The translations under genes were made by a program, and so were the position numbers. Shown here one piece after another: positions 52,752-60,814 of a DNA stretch of 64,000 bases. Under the pieces are notes generated by a model. The model ran no database searches, was not told the DNA's origin, and saw nothing but the letters and a program-made list of their open reading frames with translations. Position 1 is the first letter of the stretch. Each line of letters starts with the position of its first letter. This DNA is from Rhodococcus sp. B7740 (GTDB taxonomy: Bacteria; Actinomycetota; Actinomycetes; Mycobacteriales; Mycobacteriaceae): assembly GCF_000954115.1 (NCBI RefSeq), contig NZ_CP010797.1, forward strand, positions 62,001-126,000, given 5' to 3'.

Positions 52752-53512
52752 CCTTGGTTGACTATTTTGAGAACCGAGTCGTGAATTACGCCGTTGGTCG
52801 CAATCCCGTTGCCTTTGTCGAAGTCTCGCGCTCCGTCGAGCGAGGTGAAGGTGCCGCCGGCTTCCTCGATGATCACCGGCATGGGGGCAAGATCGTAGAT
52901 CTGCGTCGTGTAGTCGACCACGGCATCGGCCTGGCCGCTCGCGACCATCATGTAGCCGTAGGCGTCGCCCCAGGTGCGTAGTACGGCACCCGTGGCGTGG
53001 AGGTCGACGATGGTATCCGGGTGCCAGTCCTCGAGCCAGGTTGCCATCACGTAGGCACCGTCGAGATCGGTCCTGCTCGAAACATGCACCTGCTCACCAT
53101 TTTTCCAGCACCCTTTGCCGCGCTCGGCGTGCATGAGGATGTCGACGCTGGGTAGGTTGATGGCACCGAAGACGATCTCGTCGCCTTCCTCGATCGCAAT
53201 CAGGTTGGCGTACAGAGGAACTCCGTGCACGAACGATTTGGTGCCGTCGATCGGGTCGACGATCCAGCGGTAGTCGGAGGTGCCGTCGGTTTCACCGAAC
53301 TCCTCTCCGAGAAAGCCGTCGGTGGGGAAGTGCTCGGCGACGCCGGCTCTGATGTGCGTCTCGATATCGCGATCCGCCTGTGTAACAGGGGAACCGTCCT
53401 GTTTCTGCTCGACGGTGAGGCCTGAGGTGTCGAACCAGCGACGAGCGATCTCGCCCGCCGAGCGGGCGAGCTCCACGCCGAGAGCGGCGCGTGCCGACCT
53501 GGAATCCTCCAC
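52748..53512 (-). CDS. Inositol-monophosphatase/histidinol-phosphatase-like enzyme
   Basis: A protein of 254 residues from GTG 53512, preceded on its strand by GAAGGG; ATG 53557 would add 15 residues but has no ribosome-binding site. The Li-sensitive phosphatase metal site is complete: GEEFGETDG, WIVDPIDGTKSFVHGVP, and the final Asp in IYDLAPMPVIIEEAGG. It removes phosphate from a small phosphoester such as an inositol phosphate or histidinol phosphate. It is first in the nine-gene operon, behind a box shared with the amine-oxidase promoter. Confidence 0.9.
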   Translation of the reverse strand: MEDSRSARAALGVELARSAGEIARRWFDTSGLTVEQKQDGSPVTQADRDIETHIRAGVAEHFPTDGFLGEEFGETDGTSDYRWIVDPIDGTKSFVHGVPLYANLIAIEEGDEIVFGAINLPSVDILMHAERGKGCWKNGEQVHVSSRTDLDGAYVMATWLEDWHPDTIVDLHATGAVLRTWGDAYGYMMVASGQADAVVDYTTQIYDLAPMPVIIEEAGGTFTSLDGARDFDKGNGIATNGVIHDSVLKIVNQG

Positions 53513-53565
53513 TGTGTTGCACCCTTCGGTAGATGTTGCGTTCTCGGGTAGATGCAACGATGGGC

Positions 53566-53611
53566 GTAGACCATTTCTGGTTTTCTCGTCGATACGTGAA
53601 CGTCGTGTAAC
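53566..53611 (-). promoter_or_regulatory. Shared 46-bp promoter/operator box before the symporter operon
   Basis: It contains GTAGACCATT-T-CTGGT with dyad ACCA-N4-TGGT (53570-53581), then TTC and a downstream CGTGTAAC-like word. The same arrangement recurs at 56941-56985 before the amine-oxidase operon. The dyad fits a HutC-type GntR operator, and the gene for such a regulator starts at 53748. It lies 54 bp upstream of the GTG start at 53512. Confidence 0.7.
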
Positions 53612-53747
53612 GCATGACCTGGTTGCGGGTCATAGGACACCCGCCGTGTTAATCGTGCGTTAATGCCCAGGTCGAGGGGTGTTGCGCGGGCCTGATTGAA
53701 GATTGAATGGACACTGCAGTCATTCCAGGAGAAATCGAGGTGGTCCG

Positions 53748-54527
53748 GTGCTGTTGATGGAACAGACGCACGCGGCGCTTCTTCGGCTGGCGGCCGAGCT
53801 CGAATCGCGCTCCGTTGCCCGGTTGCCTCCCGAACGCGAACTGGCCGAGCGGCTCGGCACGTCGCGGACGACACTGCGCAAAGCGCTGGATCTCCTCGAA
53901 CGCGACGGTGTCATCCGACGGACGAAGGGCAGGGCAGGCGGTGCCTTCCTGACCTCGGTGACACCTGGTTCGTCGTCTCCAGAAAGTGCGCAGTCCCTCT
54001 GTCAGAGCCGGCGACTGCTCCGAAGCCTCAACACCGTCAAGGGCGTCCCACAGATGCTGCACGAGCAGGGATTTCGAGACGGGACCAAAGTCATCTCGGC
54101 GCGCATCGCCGAGCCGAGCCCGGAGGCGGCGCAGGTCCTGGGAGACGGACCGGTGGTATCGCTGCTGCGCCTGCGCTTCGCCGACGGTGACACGCTGTCG
54201 CTGGAGCAGATGTATCTCAGCGACAGCATCTGTGGCCGAGTTCTGGAGACTCCGTTGGACTCGGTGTACGAGGCTCTGCGTACCCGGCTCGGCGTATCGG
54301 TGTGTATGGCAGACGAATCCATCGAACTGGCGACGATCAGTGCGCCCGCGGGCTCGCTGCTCCGCCAACCCGAGGGAACACCCATCCTGAAACTCGAACG
54401 CATCGGATACGACCAGTCCGAACGACCCGTCGAATATTCCGTCGACCTGTTCCGAGCCGATCGAACGCGATTGAGTGTGCGCACCTCGTCGCTGGTGAGT
54501 GCCTCGGTCACCGAGACTGCGACCTAG
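53748..54527 (+). CDS. GntR-family regulator, HutC subfamily (UTRA domain)
   Basis: A protein of 259 residues from GTG 53748 with GAGG upstream; ATG 53757 is an alternative. The winged helix is RLPPERELAERLGTSRTTLR (residues ~27-70). The C-terminal UTRA ligand-binding domain is recognisable by LLRLRFADGDTLSLEQMYL and ILKLERIGYDQSERPVEYSV. It is divergent from the symporter operon and convergent with the amine-oxidase operon. Matching boxes at 53566 and 56941 suggest that it represses both. The ligand is probably a substrate amine or a pathway intermediate. Confidence 0.92.
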   Translation: MLLMEQTHAALLRLAAELESRSVARLPPERELAERLGTSRTTLRKALDLLERDGVIRRTKGRAGGAFLTSVTPGSSSPESAQSLCQSRRLLRSLNTVKGVPQMLHEQGFRDGTKVISARIAEPSPEAAQVLGDGPVVSLLRLRFADGDTLSLEQMYLSDSICGRVLETPLDSVYEALRTRLGVSVCMADESIELATISAPAGSLLRQPEGTPILKLERIGYDQSERPVEYSVDLFRADRTRLSVRTSSLVSASVTETAT

Positions 54528-54533
54528 ACGCGT

Positions 54534-54561
54534 AGGCCCGGAGACCGCGGTCCCCGGGCCT
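54534..54561. terminator. Strong hairpin between convergent gntR and amine-oxidase genes
   Basis: AGGCCCGG and CCGGGCCT pair perfectly over 8 bp and continue, after one mismatch, into GACCGCGGTC. The hairpin starts 6 bp after the gntR stop and ends 12 bp from the amine-oxidase stop. There is no T run, so termination would rely on the stem alone. It may serve both strands. Confidence 0.6.
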
Positions 54562-54573
54562 GGACGCGGACAA

Positions 54574-56523
54574 TTACTCGTTGCAGCAATGCGCGGCGGG
54601 CTTCGGCGTGTCCGGTGCCAGATCCAGCATCGGATTGCCGTCGAAGAACCCGGTGGGCTTGAGGTGCAGACTCACATGACTGACCGGCATCACCGGCCAA
54701 TCCTCGGGGCGCACCACATGGTGTGCGGCGATCGTGGGCCAGATGACCAGGTCGGCGTTCTCGAGGGAACGGTCACCGCTCGTGTACTTCACCAGCCCGT
54801 CGGGTCCCGGATTCTGGGCCACGTACTCACCGGCCGCATAGCGCTCCCGTTCTGCGTACGGCGTCGCCCACAGGTGCTTGGTGGCGAACCCGCCTCGGCG
54901 CGCCTGCTGCGAACCTGGCTGTGCCAGAGGCAGAGCGACCGCACCGGACGGCTCGATCTTGTACCCGATGTGCCCACCGAGCTTGTTCTTCTTGTCCGCG
55001 TTGGCAATCAACCAGGAACGAGCCCGGAGTGGATCGGCGACGCGTTGCGCTTCTGATTCGCGGGTGAGCTGTCGTTTGGTCTGACGCCAGGCGTTGCCGT
55101 GGGGATTGTCCGGCCCGGCGGGGACGGCCTCGGCTTCGAGCTCGTAGAGGTTGTTGCGTGCCCCATCCACGTTCATGTCCAGACGAACACTGAAGAAGTG
55201 TTGATGATGCGGTCCGTAGAGACCGGGCGCGACGAGGGTCCCGAACTCGGGGACCGTGCCCGGCTCGATGGCACCGGTGGAGATGATGCCGGTCAGCTTG
55301 ATCTCGAACTCGATGGACCCGTCGAGATACAGATGCCAGTAGAAGCCGTAGTCGTAATTGCCCACGGTGGCGAAGAACGAGACGACGAGACGACGGTTGC
55401 GTCGGACCTGGCCTACGTTGTCGCGAAAGTCGGTGTGTTTCCAACCGATGCTGTAGTCCTCCTCGTGCATGCAGATCGCATTCGGAAGTTCGATCGGCTG
55501 ACCGTCCTGATCGTTGACGTACGCGTCGAAGTAGTGGATCTCGCCGAGGCAATCACAGCCCAGCTGAAGCGAATTGGCGAGAACGCCGAGCCCGTACTCG
55601 CCCTCGTCGAACACGTTCTTGTTCCACTGGCTGTCACCCGGATCGCCGTAGGGTACATACATCTCCGACAGGGATGCTCGATGGATGACCGGGCGTAGAG
55701 TTCCCCGATCGACGTATCCGACATCGTGCAGCACGAGACCCTCCCGCGGCGTGAAGCCAACGCGCAAGCGCCAATTCGCCCACTCGACGTAATGGCCGTC
55801 CACCGTGAACGACGGACCGTCGGGTTGAGTGATCTCGATCTTCTTCATCGATGCCCGCTGCTGCGCGAACTCCGGGACGTTGCCGGGACGTTCGTAGAAT
55901 CCGGGTAGGTAGTTGCCTGGCGTGTGTGGGATGGGGACGACGCCGGTGTCTGCGACGTCGACGACCTCCATCGTGTCCATATCGACCGTCACGACGAGGT
56001 TCTCGACGGGCCGCGCGTAGCCGTTCTCCTGCGCTTCGCTTCGTACGAACGTCAGTGGCCGGGCGAGGCGTCGACCGCCGGGGTTGTCGCCCTCCATGGT
56101 GTGGCCGCTGGCCCACTTGTCCACCATTGCCAGCGAGAAGTCGGTGACGCCGCGTGCAGTCATCGCCGCCTGCCAGCGCGGGTCGGCCTTGATGACATCC
56201 TCGCAGCGAAGGAATTCCTCCAGCGTGATGGGCGGCTGGGCGTCGAAGATCTCGGTGTAGCTGATCAGGGCGTCGTGGGTGAGCGAGACAACTGCCTCGA
56301 AAGTGGCATGGGCGTCACGGTCACGCAGGACGACGAATGCTCGACGGTCCGTATTCGATTGCTGCAGCTCCGTTTTCGTCGGCTCCAGCAGTTCGATGTA
56401 GACGAAGCGTGCAGCGGAGGTCAGGTTCCGCTCGCGAACGACTATCGCCGACGTCCTCGAAATCTCCTGCGGGCTCAGCGGTGCGAGGGGATGAACTACA
56501 ACGGGCGCAAAGGTATCGGTCAT
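54574..56523 (-). CDS. Copper-containing primary-amine oxidase
   Basis: A protein of 649 residues from ATG 56523 (MTDTFAPVVVHPLAP), overlapping the membrane-protein stop as ATGA. The topaquinone precursor tyrosine lies in ATVGNYDYGFYW (T-x-x-N-Y-D). Copper ligands are the histidines in LYGPHHQHFFSV and the distal one in VMPVSHVSLHL. The enzyme oxidises a primary amine to aldehyde, ammonia and hydrogen peroxide. No secretion signal is visible, so it is cytoplasmic. It is co-transcribed with a small membrane protein behind the GTAGACCATT box. Long frames extending upstream are shadows. Confidence 0.95.
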   Translation of the reverse strand: MTDTFAPVVVHPLAPLSPQEISRTSAIVVRERNLTSAARFVYIELLEPTKTELQQSNTDRRAFVVLRDRDAHATFEAVVSLTHDALISYTEIFDAQPPITLEEFLRCEDVIKADPRWQAAMTARGVTDFSLAMVDKWASGHTMEGDNPGGRRLARPLTFVRSEAQENGYARPVENLVVTVDMDTMEVVDVADTGVVPIPHTPGNYLPGFYERPGNVPEFAQQRASMKKIEITQPDGPSFTVDGHYVEWANWRLRVGFTPREGLVLHDVGYVDRGTLRPVIHRASLSEMYVPYGDPGDSQWNKNVFDEGEYGLGVLANSLQLGCDCLGEIHYFDAYVNDQDGQPIELPNAICMHEEDYSIGWKHTDFRDNVGQVRRNRRLVVSFFATVGNYDYGFYWHLYLDGSIEFEIKLTGIISTGAIEPGTVPEFGTLVAPGLYGPHHQHFFSVRLDMNVDGARNNLYELEAEAVPAGPDNPHGNAWRQTKRQLTRESEAQRVADPLRARSWLIANADKKNKLGGHIGYKIEPSGAVALPLAQPGSQQARRGGFATKHLWATPYAERERYAAGEYVAQNPGPDGLVKYTSGDRSLENADLVIWPTIAAHHVVRPEDWPVMPVSHVSLHLKPTGFFDGNPMLDLAPDTPKPAAHCCNE

Positions 56524-56897
56524 CGTGGCTCCTGCAGTGGGTAGTGGAGAAGTTCTGGCGGAATGCGGCGCGTGCGAAGGAACACGACGACGGTGGCGAG
56601 CACGAGTTCGAGCACCGCGACGATCGAGGCCGCCGACACGTCGCTGACACCGCCGACAACAACGGCCTGATGATGTCCTGTCGGACCGGAGGCATGCGCA
56701 AGCAGCATCACGGCGCTCACCGCCGCCATGACCACCCACGGGCGATTGTTGTTCGACCGCCACAGATCGGCAGCACACAGCAGGCACACCACGGCCATGG
56801 CGGCGACCACAACACCGATCGCGCTGCCGATCCCCATCCTCAGGTGGAGAACGGCCGAGATCACCGCAAGTGCTGCTGCACAACGGTTGATCAACAC
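56520..56897 (-). CDS. Small integral membrane protein, unrecognised
   Basis: A protein of 125 residues from GTG 56897. It has about four hydrophobic segments (AAALAVISAVLHL, GVVVAAMAVVCLLCAA, WVVMAAVSAVMLLAHA, IVAVLELVLATVVVFL) joined by short loops. A histidine-rich turn GPTGHHQA might bind a metal, and the neighbouring amine oxidase needs copper, so a metal-handling role is conceivable but unproven. The amine-oxidase ATG overlaps its stop, so the two are coupled. It is first after the shared box at 56941. Confidence 0.75.
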   Translation of the reverse strand: MLINRCAAALAVISAVLHLRMGIGSAIGVVVAAMAVVCLLCAADLWRSNNNRPWVVMAAVSAVMLLAHASGPTGHHQAVVVGGVSDVSAASIVAVLELVLATVVVFLRTRRIPPELLHYPLQEPR

Positions 56898-56940
56898 AGT
56901 TCGCCACTTCCCGCCGTCGCTGTCCGTTACGACGTTAGGG

Positions 56941-56985
56941 GTAGACCATTACTGGTATTCGCAGTTCGCGTGAGGAACGTGTAAC
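56941..56985 (-). promoter_or_regulatory. Shared promoter/operator box before the amine-oxidase operon
   Basis: It contains GTAGACCATT-A-CTGGT with dyad ACCA-N4-TGGT (56945-56956), then TTC and ACGTGTAAC. It matches the box at 53566-53611 in order and spacing. It lies 44 bp upstream of the GTG start at 56897, and is the probable operator for the HutC-type regulator encoded at 53748. Confidence 0.7.
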
Positions 56986-56997
56986 TCACCGAACGGA

Positions 56998-58623
56998 TCA
57001 GACCAGCTCGATGACCTCCAACGCACCGGCGGCATGGGAGCTCCGCAGCCTCTTCTTGTCGTATTTGCCGACACTGGTTTTCGGGACCTCGTCGATGAAT
57101 GTCCACCGCTCCGGCAGCTGCCAGTGCGCCACTCGGCTGTCGAGGAATTCCTTGAGTTCCTCGGCAGTGACCGATGCCCCCTCGCGAACGACGACGGCTA
57201 CCAAGGGCCGCTCGTCCCACTTCGGGTCAGGCACGCCGATGACCGCGGCCTCCCGCACGGCCGGATGTCCCATCACCTGGTTCTCGAGCTCGACCGAGGA
57301 GATCCATTCGCCACCGGACTTGATGATGTCCTTGGAGCGATCGGTCAGGCGCAGGTACCCGCCCTCGGAGATCGTTCCCACGTCACCGGTGCGCAGCCAA
57401 CCGTCGTCGAACTTGTCGTCGGCGTCGGCGCGGTAGTAGCTGCCGGTGATCCACGGGCCACGCACTTCGAGTTCCCCGACGGTCGCACCGTCCCATGGCA
57501 ACACCGTGCCTGCATCGTCGACGAGTCGCGCCCGGACTCCGGCGACGAATCTGCCTTGCGTACAGCGCAAGTCGAATTCGTCCTCCGGCGACAGGCCCGC
57601 ATCGGGCTTGCCCGAGGTGCCCAGTGGGGAGGTTTCGGTCATGCCCCACGCCTGAGAGATGTGCACTCCGTACTTCTCGTGGAACGCCCGCATCAGGCTC
57701 GGGGGGCACGCAGCGCCGCCGACCACCACGTCACGCAGGCTCGACAGATCGGCCGGGTGCTCGTCGAGGTGAGCGAGCAGGGCCTGCCAGATGGTCGGAA
57801 CCGCTGCTGCGGCCGTCGGACGCAGCGTCGACATCATCTCCGCCAGCGGTGCCGGCTGCAGAAACCTGTCGGGCATGATCAGCGACGCACCGACCATCAG
57901 CGCCGCATACGGCAAGCCCCAGGACATCGCGTGGAACATCGGCACGATGGCCAACACCTTGTCGGACTGCGCAATCGCCATCGCGTCGGTCATACACGCT
58001 TGCATCGAGTGCAGGTAGATGGAGCGGTGCGAGTACACCACGCCCTTGGGATCACCGGTGGTGCCCGAGGTGTAACACATTGCGGCAGCCGATCGTTCGT
58101 CGAGCTCCGGCCAGTCGAACTCCTCCGGCTTGCCTCCGAGCAGGTCCTCGTAGCCGAGCACCTCGATACTGTCTGGTGCGGTGACCTGTGCCGGGTCGAC
58201 GCCGACGACGATGAGGTGCCGCACGGTCTCGAACGTCGGCAGCAACGGCGTCAACAGGGGGAGCAGACTTGCGTCGGCGATGATGACCTGGTCCTCGGCA
58301 TGGTTGACGATGTAGGTGAGCTGCTCGGGAAAGAGCCGAATGTTCAGTGTGTGCAGCACAGCGCCCATCGCGGGAATCGCCATGTAGGCCTCCATGTGCG
58401 GGGCGTTGTTCCACATGAACGTTCCGACGCGCTGATCGTCGTCGATGCCGATCGACCGCAGACCGTGCGCCAGTTGCGCTGCCCGCCTGCCCAATTCCCC
58501 GAAGGTCACCGTGGTCGGACCGGTGTCGGTCCAGGTGGTGATCTCGGCCGAGGAGTGAATGGACGTCCCGAATCGAACCAGCTGGCCGATGGACAATGGG
58601 GTGTCCTGCATGGTGCTCTTCAT
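56998..58623 (-). CDS. Acyl-CoA synthetase (AMP-forming, long/medium-chain type)
   Basis: A protein of 541 residues from ATG 58623, preceded on its strand by AGGAG at 8 bp. ANL-superfamily motifs are complete: P-loop MCYTSGTTGDPKGVVYSHRS, ISQAWGMTETSP, GWLRTGDVGTISEGGYL, DRSKDIIKSGGEWIS and the catalytic Lys in TSVGKYDKKRL. It activates a carboxylic acid as an acyl-CoA via an acyl-adenylate. The acid could be the oxidation product of an aldehyde made by the amine oxidase, but this is contextual. Upstream in-frame extension to 59016 shadows the hydrolase gene. Confidence 0.95.
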   Translation of the reverse strand: MKSTMQDTPLSIGQLVRFGTSIHSSAEITTWTDTGPTTVTFGELGRRAAQLAHGLRSIGIDDDQRVGTFMWNNAPHMEAYMAIPAMGAVLHTLNIRLFPEQLTYIVNHAEDQVIIADASLLPLLTPLLPTFETVRHLIVVGVDPAQVTAPDSIEVLGYEDLLGGKPEEFDWPELDERSAAAMCYTSGTTGDPKGVVYSHRSIYLHSMQACMTDAMAIAQSDKVLAIVPMFHAMSWGLPYAALMVGASLIMPDRFLQPAPLAEMMSTLRPTAAAAVPTIWQALLAHLDEHPADLSSLRDVVVGGAACPPSLMRAFHEKYGVHISQAWGMTETSPLGTSGKPDAGLSPEDEFDLRCTQGRFVAGVRARLVDDAGTVLPWDGATVGELEVRGPWITGSYYRADADDKFDDGWLRTGDVGTISEGGYLRLTDRSKDIIKSGGEWISSVELENQVMGHPAVREAAVIGVPDPKWDERPLVAVVVREGASVTAEELKEFLDSRVAHWQLPERWTFIDEVPKTSVGKYDKKRLRSSHAAGALEVIELV

Positions 58624-58691
58624 CGATCTCGCTCCTGAAGTCTCGGCATACACATCGTTGTGCTGCGCGTCACACCATGCACGATACGGAC

Positions 58692-59771
58692 TTACTCGGA
58701 CGCGTGGTCTCGGGTACCTCGGATTCGTGCGTCGACCTCGCGAACGATGTCCTGAAAGATCTCCGACGCGGGGTCGATGACGGCGAAATGGCCCCCGGGT
58801 CCTTCGATCGAGGCGACCGAATCCGGGCCGGCCGACGCGGCGGCGTAGTACGCCCGGCTGATCTCGAGCAGGTTGGGGTCGTCGTCGAGTGCACTCACCA
58901 CAAGCTGCGGGACGCCGAGCGGAAGCCTCGAGATGGGCGACGATTTCTCGTACGTCTCCTGCGCACCGGCGAATCGTGCGCCGATCGCGTTCGACACTGC
59001 CCCTTCGCCGAGCCACCGCTCGTCTCCGACCCGCAGATCGAGTACCCCGGCCAGACTCACTGCGAGAGCGGGTGTCCCTGGCTTTCCTGCGGAATCGGCC
59101 GCAAGCTGCAGCGCGAGTTGACCGCCGGCCGAGTGGCCGAAGAGAACTGTTCGAGACAGGTCCAGATCACCGGGCGCAGTGTTCAGCGCAGCGAGGGCCG
59201 CGGCCACGTCCCCGGTCATCGTGTCCCAGCCGTGTTCGTCGGGTCGACGATATTCGACGTTCCAGGTGGCATAGCCACGTGCCGTCAGATCGACGGCCAT
59301 CGCGTCCATCAGATCGAATTCCCATCGCGAACGCCAATACCCACCGTGGATCAGCACGGCGACAGGGAACGGACCGTCGCTCTCGGGCACCCGCAGCTCG
59401 ACGCGTTGTTCCGGGTGATCCCCGTAGGACAGGATCGTTCCGGGGTGGAAGCGGTGGAAATACACGCTGTCGATCGCGAATCGCAGACCGTCGAGTCCAC
59501 GGCCGCGAATATGAGTGCGTATGCCCGGTGATCTGTCCGGAGTGCACTGACCCAGATCGACCCGAACTGCACTGCTGTACGGCGACGTATCGATCGGGAT
59601 TCCGTCACCTGGAACGACGATCGCCTCGTCGGAACTGGTTGCGGCATCGACGATGTCACCGGTCAGGCCACGAGCAGCTAGAGCCCGGTTCGCCAGTTCC
59701 TCCGCCGTCGCGAGATCGGCGAAGACTCCGGGAGCGGCAACGATATGGATGTGTCTCGAAACGTCCGTCAT
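58692..59771 (-). CDS. Alpha/beta hydrolase, kynurenine-formamidase/esterase-like, with extra N-terminal region
   Basis: A protein of 359 residues. The catalytic domain starts near residue 115: oxyanion motif AVLIHGGYWRSRW, nucleophile elbow LFGHSAGGQLALQL, Asp region VVSALDDDPNLLEISRAYY and catalytic His in EGPGGHFAVID. This fits BD-FAE/kynurenine-formamidase-like esterases, which usually have ~260-290 residues. The first ~110 residues (MTDVSRHIHIVAAPGVFADL ...) are an additional region I do not recognise. The substrate is unknown. The acyl-CoA ligase gene lies downstream on the same strand after 68 bp. Confidence 0.88.
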   Translation of the reverse strand: MTDVSRHIHIVAAPGVFADLATAEELANRALAARGLTGDIVDAATSSDEAIVVPGDGIPIDTSPYSSAVRVDLGQCTPDRSPGIRTHIRGRGLDGLRFAIDSVYFHRFHPGTILSYGDHPEQRVELRVPESDGPFPVAVLIHGGYWRSRWEFDLMDAMAVDLTARGYATWNVEYRRPDEHGWDTMTGDVAAALAALNTAPGDLDLSRTVLFGHSAGGQLALQLAADSAGKPGTPALAVSLAGVLDLRVGDERWLGEGAVSNAIGARFAGAQETYEKSSPISRLPLGVPQLVVSALDDDPNLLEISRAYYAAASAGPDSVASIEGPGGHFAVIDPASEIFQDIVREVDARIRGTRDHASE

Positions 59772-59858
59772 GGGTTCACGCTACCCAGAACGGCGTCGAC
59801 CGAGCCCGGGACGGTGCGTCCGGACTCGGTCGAAGAACGTGCAGTCGAAGAATGCGGA

Positions 59859-60743
59859 TCAGTTGTCGACGGCCTCGTTCAGTTCGCGCAGGCGGGGAAG
59901 TGCACGGTTGGTGAGCAGGTCCTCGCGGGTCGCGGCGGAGACGGCCATGCTGTCCTTCCACAGTGACCGGCCGGCCATCGCGCCGCGCGCGCCGTTCGCT
60001 ACAGCGATGCGTACCTGCTCGATGAACGTCTCGTGGTCGACGCCTGCCGAGAGCACTGCCCACGGAACACCCTGTGCCGCTTCGGTAACGGCGGCGCAGG
60101 CCTCGGCGGAGCCGGGGTAGGGGAGCTTGAGGACCTTGGCACCGCATTCGACCGAGATGCGGGTGGAGTCGGCGATGATCTTGCCGAAGCCTGCCTTGTA
60201 GTCCTCGTCCGATTCGCCCTCGAGCTTGTAGGTCAGGATTTCGACGATGAGTAGCAGGCCCTCGGCGGAGCACGCCTTGACCAGGTCGCGAATCTCCTCG
60301 GCGACACGGGAATCGACGCCCTGCCGTTCGGGACGCATGTAGAAGAGCATCTTGGCGACATCGCCACCCAGGTCGCGTACGACGCGCGGGGTGACGCCGT
60401 CGACGTACCGGGTGTAGCGCAGGCCGTCGGTCTCCTCGAAGCCCGAGGCGTCCATGCCGACCACCAGCGCGGTGCCCCGCGAGAGCACACCCTCGTCGAC
60501 GATCTTGGGCAGTGCGACCTCCGGGTCGAGCAGGATCGCCGGGGCGTGATTGCCGAGGTAGCGAACCAGATCGGCCTTGGCGTCGGCGAGCTGCTCGAAC
60601 GTGACCGAACCGGGCCCGTCGGGAGCGTCCGTCATGACCGCCTTCATGCCGTTGCGTTGATCTCCTGCGACGATGAGCATGTTGCCGTCGGCGGTGGAGA
60701 TGGCGGCCATTCCGCGACGTTCGAGTGTGGTCAGTTCGTTCAT
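59859..60743 (-). CDS. Class I aldolase, YihT/LacD-like
   Basis: A protein of 294 residues from ATG 60743. It resembles the LacD / YihT group of TIM-barrel aldolases: LIVAGDQRNGMKAVM near residue 24, ILLDPEVALPKIVD, the lysine in AKVLKLPYPG (candidate Schiff base), and PWAVLSAGVDHETFIEQVRI. Members cleave tagatose 1,6-bisphosphate, sulfofructose phosphate or similar ketose phosphates. The nearby FGGY kinase could supply the phosphorylated substrate. A perfect palindrome (60782-60797) lies 39 bp upstream. Confidence 0.85.
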   Translation of the reverse strand: MNELTTLERRGMAAISTADGNMLIVAGDQRNGMKAVMTDAPDGPGSVTFEQLADAKADLVRYLGNHAPAILLDPEVALPKIVDEGVLSRGTALVVGMDASGFEETDGLRYTRYVDGVTPRVVRDLGGDVAKMLFYMRPERQGVDSRVAEEIRDLVKACSAEGLLLIVEILTYKLEGESDEDYKAGFGKIIADSTRISVECGAKVLKLPYPGSAEACAAVTEAAQGVPWAVLSAGVDHETFIEQVRIAVANGARGAMAGRSLWKDSMAVSAATREDLLTNRALPRLRELNEAVDN

Positions 60744-60781
60744 TGTTTTCTCCTGGTGCTGGGTTGGGGTCGAGAGCGAGC

Positions 60782-60797
60782 GAGACAACGTTGTCTC
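60782..60797. promoter_or_regulatory. LacI-type operator before the aldolase gene
   Basis: GAGACAACGTTGTCTC is a perfect 16-bp palindrome with a central CG, typical of LacI/GalR operators. It is 39 bp upstream of the aldolase ATG. Related copies lie at 61872-61887 and 63231-63246. Confidence 0.85.
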
Positions 60798-60814
60798 ACT
60801 GCAGAAATGTGGGC

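Noticed and set aside
57034-58638. A 534-codon plus-strand frame opposite the acyl-CoA synthetase
   Set aside because: It is a shadow of the AMP-forming ligase gene, which has all ANL motifs.
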